44,820 bases of DNA from an uncultured Bacteroidales bacterium (GTDB lineage Bacteria; Bacteroidota; Bacteroidia; Bacteroidales; Muribaculaceae): NCBI GenBank assembly GCA_902776835.1, contig CACYRK010000025.1, positions 1-44,820 of the forward strand, in the 5' to 3' direction. Shown piece by piece: positions 16,351-24,736 of this stretch (position 1 is its first letter; every line of letters starts with the position of its first letter). A program made the translations under genes and the position numbers. The notes under the pieces are model-generated. The model made no database searches, was not told the DNA's origin, and saw only the letters and a list, made by a program, of their open reading frames with translations.

Positions 16351-19098
16351 ATGAGAAAAAATCTTCTACTATTACTTGCCATAGTAGCAACGACGGTGGT
16401 TGCCCAGGCCGCAACCAACTACGGCTTCTCGATTTATGGCACTGATGTCACCAGCGACAACTACACCAACATCAGGAATGGTGTAACCTATGACCCGGCC
16501 ACCAAAACATTGACGATTGAAAACACCACTATCGGTTCGACTGATGGCTCGTCGGCCTCGCCGGGCCCGCGCGCGCTCTACAACAAGTCGTGCCAGGGCC
16601 TGACGGTCGTGTTCAAAAAGTTTGTGCAACTGTTGGGCTTCCGCACAGCGCCCGTGCGCCTCGAGGCCGACACTAAGTTTGTGGGCGAGGAAGGCTCGTC
16701 GGTATCATGCTATGGCTTATACACATGGATATTGGCCGGAGAGAGCCACACCGGCTCAGCCGGTGGCGCCTATTTGGCCAATGGCTGCACGCTGACCATG
16801 GATGGCATGAACATTAGTTTCCGCACCAACGAGGACTGCTACGACCCCGCTCTTGAAGGCGAGGGGAATGAACTGCTCTTCATCTACAACTCGGTCGTAA
16901 GTTTTATTAACGGTGGAGGCAGTGGTGGTGCCATCGGCAACCTGGCCAGGCTGCATGTGTCAAATTCGCACGTCGTGATGTCCAACCAAGTGAACCACGA
17001 AACAGCCTACAACATCAATGTGTTCAGTTGTACTGGACCGTATGTGGGCATCGAAACCGAGAATTGCAAGTTTAGCGCAACCAAGGAAGCCTTTGTCGAC
17101 AACGACAACAACATCATCAAGGGACGCGACATCGTCATTACCGCCAATATCCCGGAGAGCAAATTCAGTGAGGAAGTCCAGAGTGAATTGACGCCGCAAG
17201 GTGTTCTTTCCACCGACGGCACCTATTCGTTAAGGCTTATTTTACAGAAAGCCTTCGAATTAGATCTGGCCGGAGTGAGCAAAGACAAATTGTTCGGCAT
17301 CGAATACTTGCCGCGCTTGCGCCGGCTCAACGTGTCGGACTGCGGCCTCTCGTCGCTCGACTTCATCAGTAACAACACCGACTTGACCCGCCTTGAGTGC
17401 CGCAATAACGAACTCACCGAGTTGCCCGACTTCACCGAATTTCCACGGCTGGCTTACGTCGACTGCCGCGTGAACCGCCTCACGGCTCAGGCCGTGCGCG
17501 ATGCCATACAGTCGCTGCCCGCACGCTCTGCCGAGGAGCGCGGTGAATTTTGGGCCACCGACTTCACTACTGGTTCGGGCGAACTCAACTGCGTGGTGCC
17601 CCTGCGACTGATTAACACCGCCAATTCGCGTAAATGGGACGTGTACCGCAATCTGTCTGACGGATCGAGCGTGCAGATGCAGAACTATGTCGACATCAAC
17701 GAACTTAACTTCCCCGACGCCAACTTCCGCAACTACCTGCTCGCGCAGACCTACGGTTCCGACGCCAAACTGACGTTTGACGAGGTGGCCGAATTGACCT
17801 ACCTGCCGATTCATCAGCGCAACATCGTTAACCTTAGGGGTATTGAATGGCTTGAGTGGATGACCCGCTTGTATGCCCCGAACAACAAGATTGCCGGCCA
17901 CCTGGACCTGCGCTGCAATGTGGAACTGCAACAACTGGAGATTTACAGCAACCAACTCACCAGCCTCGACCTCTCGGGCCTGGCAAAACTCTCTTACTTG
18001 CAGTGCCAACAAAACAAACTCTCCAGTATCACCTTGCGAGGCAATAACGCAATCAGGAACATCATGTGCTACCGCAACCAAATCAAGGCCCCGGCGATGA
18101 ACGACTTTGTCACCCACCTGCCCTTCGCCACCGGAAGCACCACATTCATGGTCTACGACAACAGTGGCCTCAACGAGGGCAACGTCATCACACAGGGACA
18201 GATCCTTGAGGCTCGCGAGCGCGGCTTCACGGCTCAGTACTACAACGGCAGCACGTGGCTCGACTATACCGGCGCCACCGACTACCCCATCCTCATTGCG
18301 GGCACCCAGGTCACCAACGACAACCTGAACGGCATTGTGGGCAACGGCATCTCGGGCTCTATCACCTACGACCCAGAGAACAACGTGCTTACCCTGAACA
18401 ATGCCACCATCAACTCGAACACCATTGGCATACGCGTGGCCTACGCCTTGCCGGGCATCAAGATTGTTCTCAAAGGTGACAATGCCATCAACTTCAACAG
18501 CAGCAGCAAAATTGCCATCTCGATTGAGCAGTGCGACGGTGCCGTGATTGAAGGCCCTGGCAAACTCAACATCAACAATGCCGCATCGGCGCTGTATCTC
18601 GATAGCGGCCCGGGCAACATCGACCACCGCTTGACCATACGCAACTGCGAGATCATCGCCAACGACCCCACAACCTACTCATCCAGCGGCACCAGCATAC
18701 AGGATGACATGGGCACCTCGAACATCACCATCGACAACGCTACTGTAATTCTTGAGCGCGGTTACATCGACAGTGGCTACGACCTGCAACTTGTGGGCTG
18801 CTACATCGCAGCGCCCGAGGGCGGACATATAGTCCAAGGCGAAGTGTGCGCCACCGGTAGCCAGAGTTACTACAATGGCCGCATCGAAATCCAACCCATC
18901 CCCGATGAGCCCGAGTACGCAACCGGCGATATCAACGGCGACCATGCGGTCGACGGCAACGACCTGAACGTGCTCATCAATATCATCCTGGGCAAAGACA
19001 GCGCCGACAACTACGACGGCCGCGCCAACGTCGATAACGAAGGCGGCATCGATGGCAACGACCTGAATGTGCTCATCAACATTCTTTTAGGAAAATAA
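16351..19098 (+). CDS. Secreted leucine-rich-repeat protein with C-terminal dockerin-like domain
   Basis: The 915-residue protein has a signal peptide (about 1-20, ending VAQA). Two beta-rich segments (about 21-270 and 650-850) contain similar openings, YGFSIYGTDVTSDNYTNI with GVTYDPATKTLTIENTTI and ILIAGTQVTNDNLNGI with ITYDPENNVLTLNNATI, so they are internal duplicates. Between them lie LRRs (for example LTRLECRNNELTELPDF and LQQLEIYSNQLTSLDLSGL). The C-terminus (about 856-915) has two EF-hand-like halves, GDINGDHAVDGNDLNVLINI and NEGGIDGNDLNVLINI, resembling dockerin type I. Bacteroidales use such tails for surface or complex attachment in ways that are not well defined. Likely surface or secreted; ligand unknown. 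A conserved 3' hairpin follows the gene. Confidence 0.88.
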   Translation: MRKNLLLLLAIVATTVVAQAATNYGFSIYGTDVTSDNYTNIRNGVTYDPATKTLTIENTTIGSTDGSSASPGPRALYNKSCQGLTVVFKKFVQLLGFRTAPVRLEADTKFVGEEGSSVSCYGLYTWILAGESHTGSAGGAYLANGCTLTMDGMNISFRTNEDCYDPALEGEGNELLFIYNSVVSFINGGGSGGAIGNLARLHVSNSHVVMSNQVNHETAYNINVFSCTGPYVGIETENCKFSATKEAFVDNDNNIIKGRDIVITANIPESKFSEEVQSELTPQGVLSTDGTYSLRLILQKAFELDLAGVSKDKLFGIEYLPRLRRLNVSDCGLSSLDFISNNTDLTRLECRNNELTELPDFTEFPRLAYVDCRVNRLTAQAVRDAIQSLPARSAEERGEFWATDFTTGSGELNCVVPLRLINTANSRKWDVYRNLSDGSSVQMQNYVDINELNFPDANFRNYLLAQTYGSDAKLTFDEVAELTYLPIHQRNIVNLRGIEWLEWMTRLYAPNNKIAGHLDLRCNVELQQLEIYSNQLTSLDLSGLAKLSYLQCQQNKLSSITLRGNNAIRNIMCYRNQIKAPAMNDFVTHLPFATGSTTFMVYDNSGLNEGNVITQGQILEARERGFTAQYYNGSTWLDYTGATDYPILIAGTQVTNDNLNGIVGNGISGSITYDPENNVLTLNNATINSNTIGIRVAYALPGIKIVLKGDNAINFNSSSKIAISIEQCDGAVIEGPGKLNINNAASALYLDSGPGNIDHRLTIRNCEIIANDPTTYSSSGTSIQDDMGTSNITIDNATVILERGYIDSGYDLQLVGCYIAAPEGGHIVQGEVCATGSQSYYNGRIEIQPIPDEPEYATGDINGDHAVDGNDLNVLINIILGKDSADNYDGRANVDNEGGIDGNDLNVLINILLGK

Positions 19099-19130
19099 AT
19101 TTGCCGAAAAGAATATTGATAGATCACAGA

Positions 19131-19174
19131 TTATAGATTAGCGGCGCGCCCAACGGCGTGCCGCTAATCTATAA
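19131..19174 (+). terminator. 20-bp CAAC-loop hairpin at the 3' end of the LRR gene
   Basis: Arms 19131-19145 and 19160-19174 pair perfectly over 15 bp. They continue for 5 more pairs (one G-U) to a CAAC loop. The same hairpin core, also with CAAC in the sense direction, ends the convergent gene at 19539 (see 19479-19520). Confidence 0.8.
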
Positions 19175-19269
19175 TTATTGGTGTCCGCTAAAAGTTGAAA
19201 TTGCGTGAATTAGGAGCAGTTGACTGATGAAAAGGGGATGGTCCTTTTTTCATCATTTTCATCACGCAC

Positions 19270-19287
19270 GACGCGCCATGGCGCGTC
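19270..19287. repeat. 18-bp palindrome, putative dispersed repeat
   Basis: GACGCGCCATGGCGCGTC is a perfect palindrome followed by CCTACAGG. I recall this string as a recurring intergenic element in Bacteroidales and other bacteria (recollection). It occurs once in this window. The stretch 19099-19538 has no credible gene; it holds this palindrome, two hairpins and the inverted-repeat element 19359-19485. Confidence 0.55.
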
Positions 19288-19358
19288 CCTACAGGCGGCT
19301 ATCGATGCGCGCCAAAACAAAACTGCAATATCCCTTGGACTTATACCGGACAGAGATG

Positions 19359-19485
19359 ATTTTTACTGCATCCCACCAGCCTCAACAAGTTATTGCATGC
19401 TGACCGCCATAAGACACCAGCCGAAACAACACAACCGCATCTCCGACCCAACCAACGCCATAGGTTGGTGGGATGCAGTAAAAAT
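19359..19485. mobile_element. MITE-like element with 20-bp terminal inverted repeats
   Basis: Terminal arms 19359-19378 and 19466-19485 are perfect 20-bp inverted repeats (ATTTTTACTGCATCCCACCA). They enclose 87 nt without coding sense. The right end overlaps the hairpin at 19479-19520, so it sits directly against the terminator of the reverse gene. No clear target duplication is visible, and no transposase is nearby. Confidence 0.5.
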
Positions 19486-19520
19486 TAGTGGCGCGCCGTT
19501 GGGCACGCCACTAATTTTTA
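19479..19520 (-). terminator. Hairpin at the 3' end of the BspA-like gene
   Basis: Arms 19479-19493 and 19506-19520 pair perfectly over 15 bp, then three inner pairs after one mismatch close a loop that reads CAAC on the reverse strand. It is homologous to the hairpin at 19131-19174 in gene-sense orientation. The string TAAATTTGCCG starting at the stop codon is also shared. Confidence 0.8.
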
Positions 19521-19538
19521 ATCTAAAATCCGGCAAAT

Positions 19539-22500
19539 TTATTTGCCCAGAAGGATGTTAATGAGAGCGTTCAGGTCGTTACCGTCGACGGTGCCAGTGG
19601 CATCGACGTTGGCACGGCCATTGTAGTTGTCGGCGTTGTCCTTGCCCAGAATGATGTTGATGAGCACGTTCAGGTCGTTACCGTCGACAGCCTTGTCACC
19701 GTTGATGTCGCCAGTAGCAAACTCGGGCTCGGGCTCTACGTCGGGAACATAGGTAGTACCTACTACACCGTAAGCCTCTACACCCTCAACAGCAAACTGC
19801 ACGGGAGTCACCTCGGTGGGAGACTCGGGCTTAGCGTTGACACACTTGATACCACTGTGGTGCAGCGGGTTCTCAGCGTCAACAGGAGTGCTGCTGGGCA
19901 CCGAGCGGTCGTCGCTGGGCGAAGCGATATAAGCCCAATACACATGCTCGCCATCGCTGGTGAACTGAGTCACACCGGTGATTTCGTCACCGCTACCCTC
20001 GAGCAGCACGGGGCTGTCGTCGAGCAGCACGGCCTGGCTCATATCGGTGTCAAGACCCTGTGCATCAGCAGTCTCAACAGCGCTCAGCGGCAGGCGGTAC
20101 ACGCCAGGAACGTCGTTGCGGCCAGCCTGACGGCTGTTCTGCAGATAGAAGTAGATGTAGCCGTTCTCGTTGTCGACGAAGTATTGCGTCATCTGAACGA
20201 ACGGCAGGATAGCCTTGAAGGGATTCTCGTGAGAAGCACCAGAGCCCTCGGCATAGATGTCCTGATCGCGGAAGCGGAAGATACCGAAGCCATTGAACTT
20301 CTTACCCATCCAGTAGGTGTCGCCAAACTTGTAGAAGCCGCAGCCAATACCACCGTACATCCAGCCGTAGTCACCCTTGTAGTAAGGCAACTGGTTGTTC
20401 TGCACGAGGAACGGTTGCGAGCCGTACAGACCCACAGTGTCGGCGTTCATCACGTGGATACCCACATTACGGTCGGCGATGTAAATCTTGCCCTCGTCGT
20501 TGTTAATCGACAGCGAGAAGGGATCCTCAAATGCCTTGTAACCCACGTTGTTGAGCACGGTCACGCGGTAGAAGATGCCGTTGGTATTGTTCACATAGAA
20601 CACCTCGCCGTCGCCACCGTTGGCCTGGGCGTTAGCATCCTGATACATGAATTTCTCACCTGCCACACCCACATAGATACGGTTCTTGTAACTTGCCAGG
20701 TTGAAGGCGTGTGCGCCAGTGGTGAAGTGAGTGTCAATCACTTGTCCCTCAGGATCCTTGTACATCAGTTTGCCGTCCTTGGTGGCAAAATACAGACCGG
20801 TGGGGCAACCCAGCGTAGCACCCTGCACCTCGATGGTGGGGTCGGCCACGATGTTCAGATAGTTCCACTGAGCGGCGGCCTGATACTTGTCGACACTTGC
20901 AGCAGCAACCTTGCACAGCACATTGCTTTGCTCGGCTGCGAACACGCCAGCGGCGAGCACCGGGGTGGTGCCGTTGAGCACGCGCAGCGTCTCGATGGTG
21001 GCGGGAACAGCGCCCGGCTCCATATAGTTGACGTTGGCGGGAATCTCCATGTCCTTCAGTGCGGTGCAGCCAGCGAAGGCGTCGCGCTGGATATTGGTAG
21101 CGGTCGACGGCAGAACGAGGGTCTCCAGGTTCTTGCAGTTGTAAGCGAGGTTATTGGGAATCTCGTTACGGCCATCGGCCAGCGTGAGCGACGTGATTGC
21201 CGAACCGGTGAACAGGTTGTAGCCCACAGTCACGTTAGCAGCCAGGGTGTAGGTGTCGAGTGCGCTATAAGCGAAGCCGAAGTTGCCCACGCTCTGCAGA
21301 GCGGGCAGGCTGATGCTGGTGAAGGGAGCGTAAGCCAAGCCATAGTTGTCGATGGTTGTAATCACATCGTTAACGAGTTCGGTGCCGATGTCGCCCTGGT
21401 GAGCGGCAACGAGCAGACGCTGGCCCGAAGTGTTAGTCAGCAGGCCGTTCTCAACCTTGAAGTTTGCGTTACCCTCAGCAACTGTGATGGCAGCCAGGGT
21501 GGTGATGGGAGCAAAGGCTGCATTGCCAATGCTGGCGACAGTTGCCGGGATTGTGATGGCGGTAAGTTTAGAGTTGGCAAATGCCTGAGCACCAATCGTG
21601 GTAAGAGCCTCGGGGAGGACGATTTCGCCTTCCAGGCCACTACCCATGAATGCCATACCGCCAATCTTGGTGATTGTAGCGGGCAACTCGATGCTCTTGA
21701 GCGCACGGCAATTGTAGAATGCGCCATCCTCGATCGTGGTGGCTGCCGGGCTGAGCGTGACGCTGGCCAGCGAAGTACATCCACTGAACGTGCTACCTTG
21801 CACGGTGGTGACAGCCTCCGGGAAGATGAAACTTTGCAGTGCTGGGCAGTTCAGGAAGGCGTTAGCGCCAATCGATGTCACGACATTGCCTTCGGCGAAA
21901 ATCACCTGCTGCAGCGAGCCGCAACCCTGGAACATCGTTCCGGCAATGTTGGTGGCCGTACCGCCGATGGTGATTTTCTGCAGGGCGCCCATGTTGTGGA
22001 ACGGCTGCTTGTTGTTGGCATAGTTCGAAGCGTCGATGTCGCGGTAGATTTCCATCTCCTGGACAGCCTGCTGAGTAGCGGGCGACGTGCTCTCCTTACC
22101 AAAACCGTCGATGGTGAACACCAGCGGAGTTGCCGACTCGGCAAAGATAATCTTGCGCAAGTTCACGCAACCCTCAATGTCTTGCGACACCATCGGGCCA
22201 GCATAGCCGGGAGGAATGGTAAGTTCGGTAATACCCGTACAGCCATTCATGAAGCCCGAGCCAATCGAGGTGGCTGTCATGGGCAGCGGGCTGGCGGTAA
22301 GACCAGTACAGCCCTTGAAGGCATTACGACCGATTGTCACACAACTTTCAGGAAGTTGAAGCGACGTCAAGTTCACGCAATCTAAGAAAGCGTTAGCGGC
22401 CACCGCAATCACGTGATAATCAACGCCATTGTAAGTAACAAACTCTGGAATCACGATATCACCCTCGTAGAAGATGGTGTCACCATTCTTCGGGGCGGTA

Positions 22501-22658
22501 TACTTCGCCACCGTAACGGTGTTCTCACCACCAACAGCCTTGGTTGTGTAGTTGATTCCATCAACGGTGATGTTTGCAGCATTCATTTCGGGCATGGCAA
22601 ACAGGCAAGCCAAGCCAAAAATTGCAGCCAACATCAATCTTGAAGTAAATCTCTTCAT
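19539..22658 (-). CDS. BspA-type leucine-rich-repeat surface protein with C-terminal dockerin-like domain
   Basis: The 1039-residue protein has a signal peptide (about 1-28, ending MNAA). BspA/LRR_5 repeats of about 23 residues run over roughly residues 60-600; examples are VTIGRNAFKGCTGLTASPL and ATTIEDGAFYNCRALKSIEL. Residues about 605-970 form a different domain with repeated aromatic strands (TGLYFATKDGKLMYKDPEG, KIYIADRNVGIHV), probably a beta-propeller. The C-terminus (about 978-1039) is a two-half dockerin-like domain nearly identical to that of the convergent gene: GDINGDKAVDGNDLNVLINI and GTVDGNDLNALINI. BspA-type proteins commonly bind host or microbial surface ligands. The ligand here is unknown. 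Confidence 0.9.
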   Translation of the reverse strand: MKRFTSRLMLAAIFGLACLFAMPEMNAANITVDGINYTTKAVGGENTVTVAKYTAPKNGDTIFYEGDIVIPEFVTYNGVDYHVIAVAANAFLDCVNLTSLQLPESCVTIGRNAFKGCTGLTASPLPMTATSIGSGFMNGCTGITELTIPPGYAGPMVSQDIEGCVNLRKIIFAESATPLVFTIDGFGKESTSPATQQAVQEMEIYRDIDASNYANNKQPFHNMGALQKITIGGTATNIAGTMFQGCGSLQQVIFAEGNVVTSIGANAFLNCPALQSFIFPEAVTTVQGSTFSGCTSLASVTLSPAATTIEDGAFYNCRALKSIELPATITKIGGMAFMGSGLEGEIVLPEALTTIGAQAFANSKLTAITIPATVASIGNAAFAPITTLAAITVAEGNANFKVENGLLTNTSGQRLLVAAHQGDIGTELVNDVITTIDNYGLAYAPFTSISLPALQSVGNFGFAYSALDTYTLAANVTVGYNLFTGSAITSLTLADGRNEIPNNLAYNCKNLETLVLPSTATNIQRDAFAGCTALKDMEIPANVNYMEPGAVPATIETLRVLNGTTPVLAAGVFAAEQSNVLCKVAAASVDKYQAAAQWNYLNIVADPTIEVQGATLGCPTGLYFATKDGKLMYKDPEGQVIDTHFTTGAHAFNLASYKNRIYVGVAGEKFMYQDANAQANGGDGEVFYVNNTNGIFYRVTVLNNVGYKAFEDPFSLSINNDEGKIYIADRNVGIHVMNADTVGLYGSQPFLVQNNQLPYYKGDYGWMYGGIGCGFYKFGDTYWMGKKFNGFGIFRFRDQDIYAEGSGASHENPFKAILPFVQMTQYFVDNENGYIYFYLQNSRQAGRNDVPGVYRLPLSAVETADAQGLDTDMSQAVLLDDSPVLLEGSGDEITGVTQFTSDGEHVYWAYIASPSDDRSVPSSTPVDAENPLHHSGIKCVNAKPESPTEVTPVQFAVEGVEAYGVVGTTYVPDVEPEPEFATGDINGDKAVDGNDLNVLINIILGKDNADNYNGRANVDATGTVDGNDLNALINILLGK

Positions 22659-22747
22659 GTTGATAAATTTTTTGGTTAATAATTATATGATTCTAACTAA
22701 TTTCGTTCTTTGTTGTGTCACACGCGGTGTAACTACACAATACGGCA

Positions 22748-22755
22748 CAAAAATA
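22748..22755 (-). promoter_or_regulatory. Possible -7 element of the BspA-like gene
   Basis: The reverse strand reads TATTTTTG, fitting TAnnTTTG, with ATTG 18 nt upstream (22774-22777). It would give a leader of about 80 nt. The gap 22659-23072 (414 nt) is strongly A/T-rich with no gene that I can support; it also contains a possible -7 box for the AraC gene (TAATTTTG, 23034-23041) without a good -33. Confidence 0.4.
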
Positions 22756-23072
22756 AGAAAATTTTTCCAATCTCAATATATAATAATGTGTAAAAAAATC
22801 ATAATGCTGAACAACATCCTGCAAAGTGTCACCCCCAATTTGCATACGTAACGACATAGCACGACCCACGAGCCACGAAAATGTGTGCAAAACGATTGGT
22901 CCAAATGTCGGCTCACAAGGGAAAAAACAGCATTAAATATTATTTTGGGCGTGATTTTATTTAAAAAACATTAAATTTCCAACATTAATCCTTGAATTAC
23001 TCATTATAATTATGCCAGTTAAATAATTGTTATTAATTTTGCAATCATTTGTAACTCACATTATTAGAAAAA

Positions 23073-23969
23073 ATGAGCGAAATTATTAGAATTAATACGA
23101 TAAAGGATTTTTGTGACCGCTACGGTTTTAAGCAGTTGCATGATTTAGTTACCATTATCGATTATGCTGACCTTGCGAGCATCAAGCAAGAGATTTTCAG
23201 TTTTGGATTCTTTGCAATTTTCTTGAAGGGAAATTTTGAAGGCTACATAACTTATGGTCTTAGTAAGTACTCCTACGATGAGGGTGCTCTGTTATTCGTT
23301 GGTCCAAATCAGGTATTTGGCATTGATGGCGACGGCGTTGACACAAATCCCACCGGAAAGGCCCTGCTTTTCCATCCCAACCTGCTTAACGGCCTTGCCG
23401 TGCAGGACGTGATTCGCAAGCACCTGCTCTTCACCTACGAGACCAACGACGCGCTGCCACTGAACGACGAACAGCGGGCCGTGGTGTTACAAAGCATCAA
23501 CGCCATCAAGAGCGAGTTGGCCAACAAGCCCGACAACCACACTCGCAACATTGTGGCAGCCAACGTGCTTGTGCTCATGGCCAACTGCGGCCGATACTAC
23601 GAGCAGATGATTGCCGAGCGCAACGAAATCAAGGATGAACTCTTCACCCGCTTCAACGAAATCCTCAACGACTACTTCACCAGCGGGCTTGCCGAGCGCA
23701 AAGGACTGCCCACCGTGCACTACTGCGCCGAGCAACTGTCGCTCTCGCCAAACTATTTCGGCGACCTGATTAAGCGACTCATCGGCCGCTCGCCAAAGGA
23801 GCACATCCAGCAGGTTACCGTGGAGCACATCAAGGAGATGCTCGACAACCGCAAGATGACCATCAGCGAAATCTCTTACAAAACAGGATTCAAGTATCCG
23901 CACCACCTGAGCCGCGTGTTCAAGAAAATCACCGGACTCACACCTCACGAGTATCGCAAGCGTCAATAA
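23073..23969 (+). CDS. AraC-family transcriptional regulator
   Basis: The 298-residue protein has an N-terminal sensing domain of the cupin-like type (about 1-170) and a C-terminal AraC double helix-turn-helix (about 200-298). The first HTH is HYCAEQLSLSPNYFGDLIKR, and the second is TISEISYKTGFKYPHHLSRV followed by KKITGLTPHEYRKRQ, the consensus end. Its first 300 bases are AT-richer than the rest, as seen for regulators with divergent sensor domains. It is transcribed alone. Targets may include the divergent BspA-like gene 414 nt away, which is inference from position only. Confidence 0.93.
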   Translation: MSEIIRINTIKDFCDRYGFKQLHDLVTIIDYADLASIKQEIFSFGFFAIFLKGNFEGYITYGLSKYSYDEGALLFVGPNQVFGIDGDGVDTNPTGKALLFHPNLLNGLAVQDVIRKHLLFTYETNDALPLNDEQRAVVLQSINAIKSELANKPDNHTRNIVAANVLVLMANCGRYYEQMIAERNEIKDELFTRFNEILNDYFTSGLAERKGLPTVHYCAEQLSLSPNYFGDLIKRLIGRSPKEHIQQVTVEHIKEMLDNRKMTISEISYKTGFKYPHHLSRVFKKITGLTPHEYRKRQ

Positions 23970-24034
23970 TCGTCACTACAAGTACAACCTCAAGCGTAAC
24001 CAAAAACAAATCATCACTTATCACCCCACGACAC

Positions 24035-24067
24035 AATCGGCGACCCACAACGGGCCGCCGATTTTAT
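24035..24067 (+). terminator. Terminator after the AraC gene
   Basis: An 8-bp stem AATCGGCG/CGCCGATT (24035-24042 with 24056-24063) with a 13-nt loop, ending in TTTTA. The 9-nt repeat array B starts directly after it. Confidence 0.7.
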
Positions 24068-24126
24068 ATAGAATCCCCAGAGAATCTAGAATCTCTAGAA
24101 AGGCTAGAAACTCTAGCCCGGCTAGA
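24068..24126. repeat. 9-nt tandem repeat array B (CTAGAAANN, up to seven units)
   Basis: CTAG tetramers occur at 24086, 24095, 24104, 24113 and 24122, exactly 9 nt apart. Degenerate units at 24068 (ATAG) and 24077 (CCAG) keep the same phase. The array lies precisely between the terminators of the convergent araC-type and HU genes. Confidence 0.85.
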
Positions 24127-24135
24127 AAAAAGAGG

Positions 24136-24176
24136 AAGCCATGCTTGGGCCGCGTGAGCGGGCCACAGCATGGCTT
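24136..24176 (-). terminator. Terminator of the HU gene
   Basis: A perfect 10-bp stem (24136-24145 with 24167-24176, arm AAGCCATGCT) encloses a second GGCC/GGCC stem. On the reverse strand it is followed by CCTCTTTTTT, a classic T tail. Confidence 0.85.
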
Positions 24177-24199
24177 GCCTTGTGCCTTAGGGGCTAAGT

Positions 24200-24475
24200 T
24201 TACTTGTTGACGTTTGCAGCGAGTTCTGCGCCAGCCTTGAACTTCACAACCTTCTTAGCAGCGATTTTGATCTTAGCACCAGTAGCGGGGTTGACGCCCT
24301 CACGAGCAGCCTTCTCCTGAACGGCAAACGTACCGAAGCCAATCAGAGAAACTTTGTCACCCTTTACCAATGCACAACTCATAGCCTTCAGGGCAGCCTC
24401 GAGAGCGTCCTTAGCCTGCACTTTTGTTAACTTTGCCTCAGCAGCAATAGCATTTACAAGTTCTGTTTTGTTCAT
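24200..24475 (-). CDS. hup: HU family DNA-binding protein
   Basis: The 91-residue product is a canonical HU: MNKTELVNAIAAEAKLTKVQ for the helical dimerisation part, GDKVSLIGFGTFAVQEKAAR, then the DNA-binding beta-arm with the conserved GVNPATGAKIKIAAKKVVKFKAG and its Pro that intercalates into DNA. HU bends and compacts DNA as a dimer in the nucleoid. It is transcribed alone with a strong promoter and terminator, as expected for an abundant protein. The symbol is generic because Bacteroidales have several HU paralogs. Confidence 0.96.
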   Translation of the reverse strand: MNKTELVNAIAAEAKLTKVQAKDALEAALKAMSCALVKGDKVSLIGFGTFAVQEKAAREGVNPATGAKIKIAAKKVVKFKAGAELAANVNK

Positions 24476-24528
24476 AATACAATTGATTTTTAAGAGAATA
24501 AAATAAATGTCATTTCAAATATTGCCCA

Positions 24529-24559
24529 CAAATATAGGCATTAGTTTATTCAAAACAAA
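24529..24559 (-). promoter_or_regulatory. HU gene promoter
   Basis: On the reverse strand TTTG (24556-24559) and TATATTTG (24529-24536) are spaced by 19 nt, a full consensus match. The leader to the ATG is about 47 nt. A forward -7 candidate (TAATTTTG, 24641-24648) for the rhomboid cluster lies in the same gap, without a good -33. Confidence 0.78.
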
Positions 24560-24736
24560 AATTTTTTCTAAAAAATTGCGTTTTTTCCATAAAAAAAGGT
24601 CTTTTGTGGTCATTTTTCACGGTATTCGGGAGATTTTCAGTAATTTTGCCAACGATTTTCAAGAGCGACACAAGAGGTCAACGCATTGGCCGTGACACCT
24701 CGCTGCCGCCACTAATTGTAAATAAAACACACAACA

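Noticed and set aside
19220..19561. Open frame of 113 codons between the convergent LRR genes
   Set aside because: It runs through the 18-bp palindrome, the inverted-repeat element and both hairpin arms. The product has no sensible composition.
24068..24126. CRISPR array
   Set aside because: The unit is only 9 nt without spacers, and no cas genes are present.
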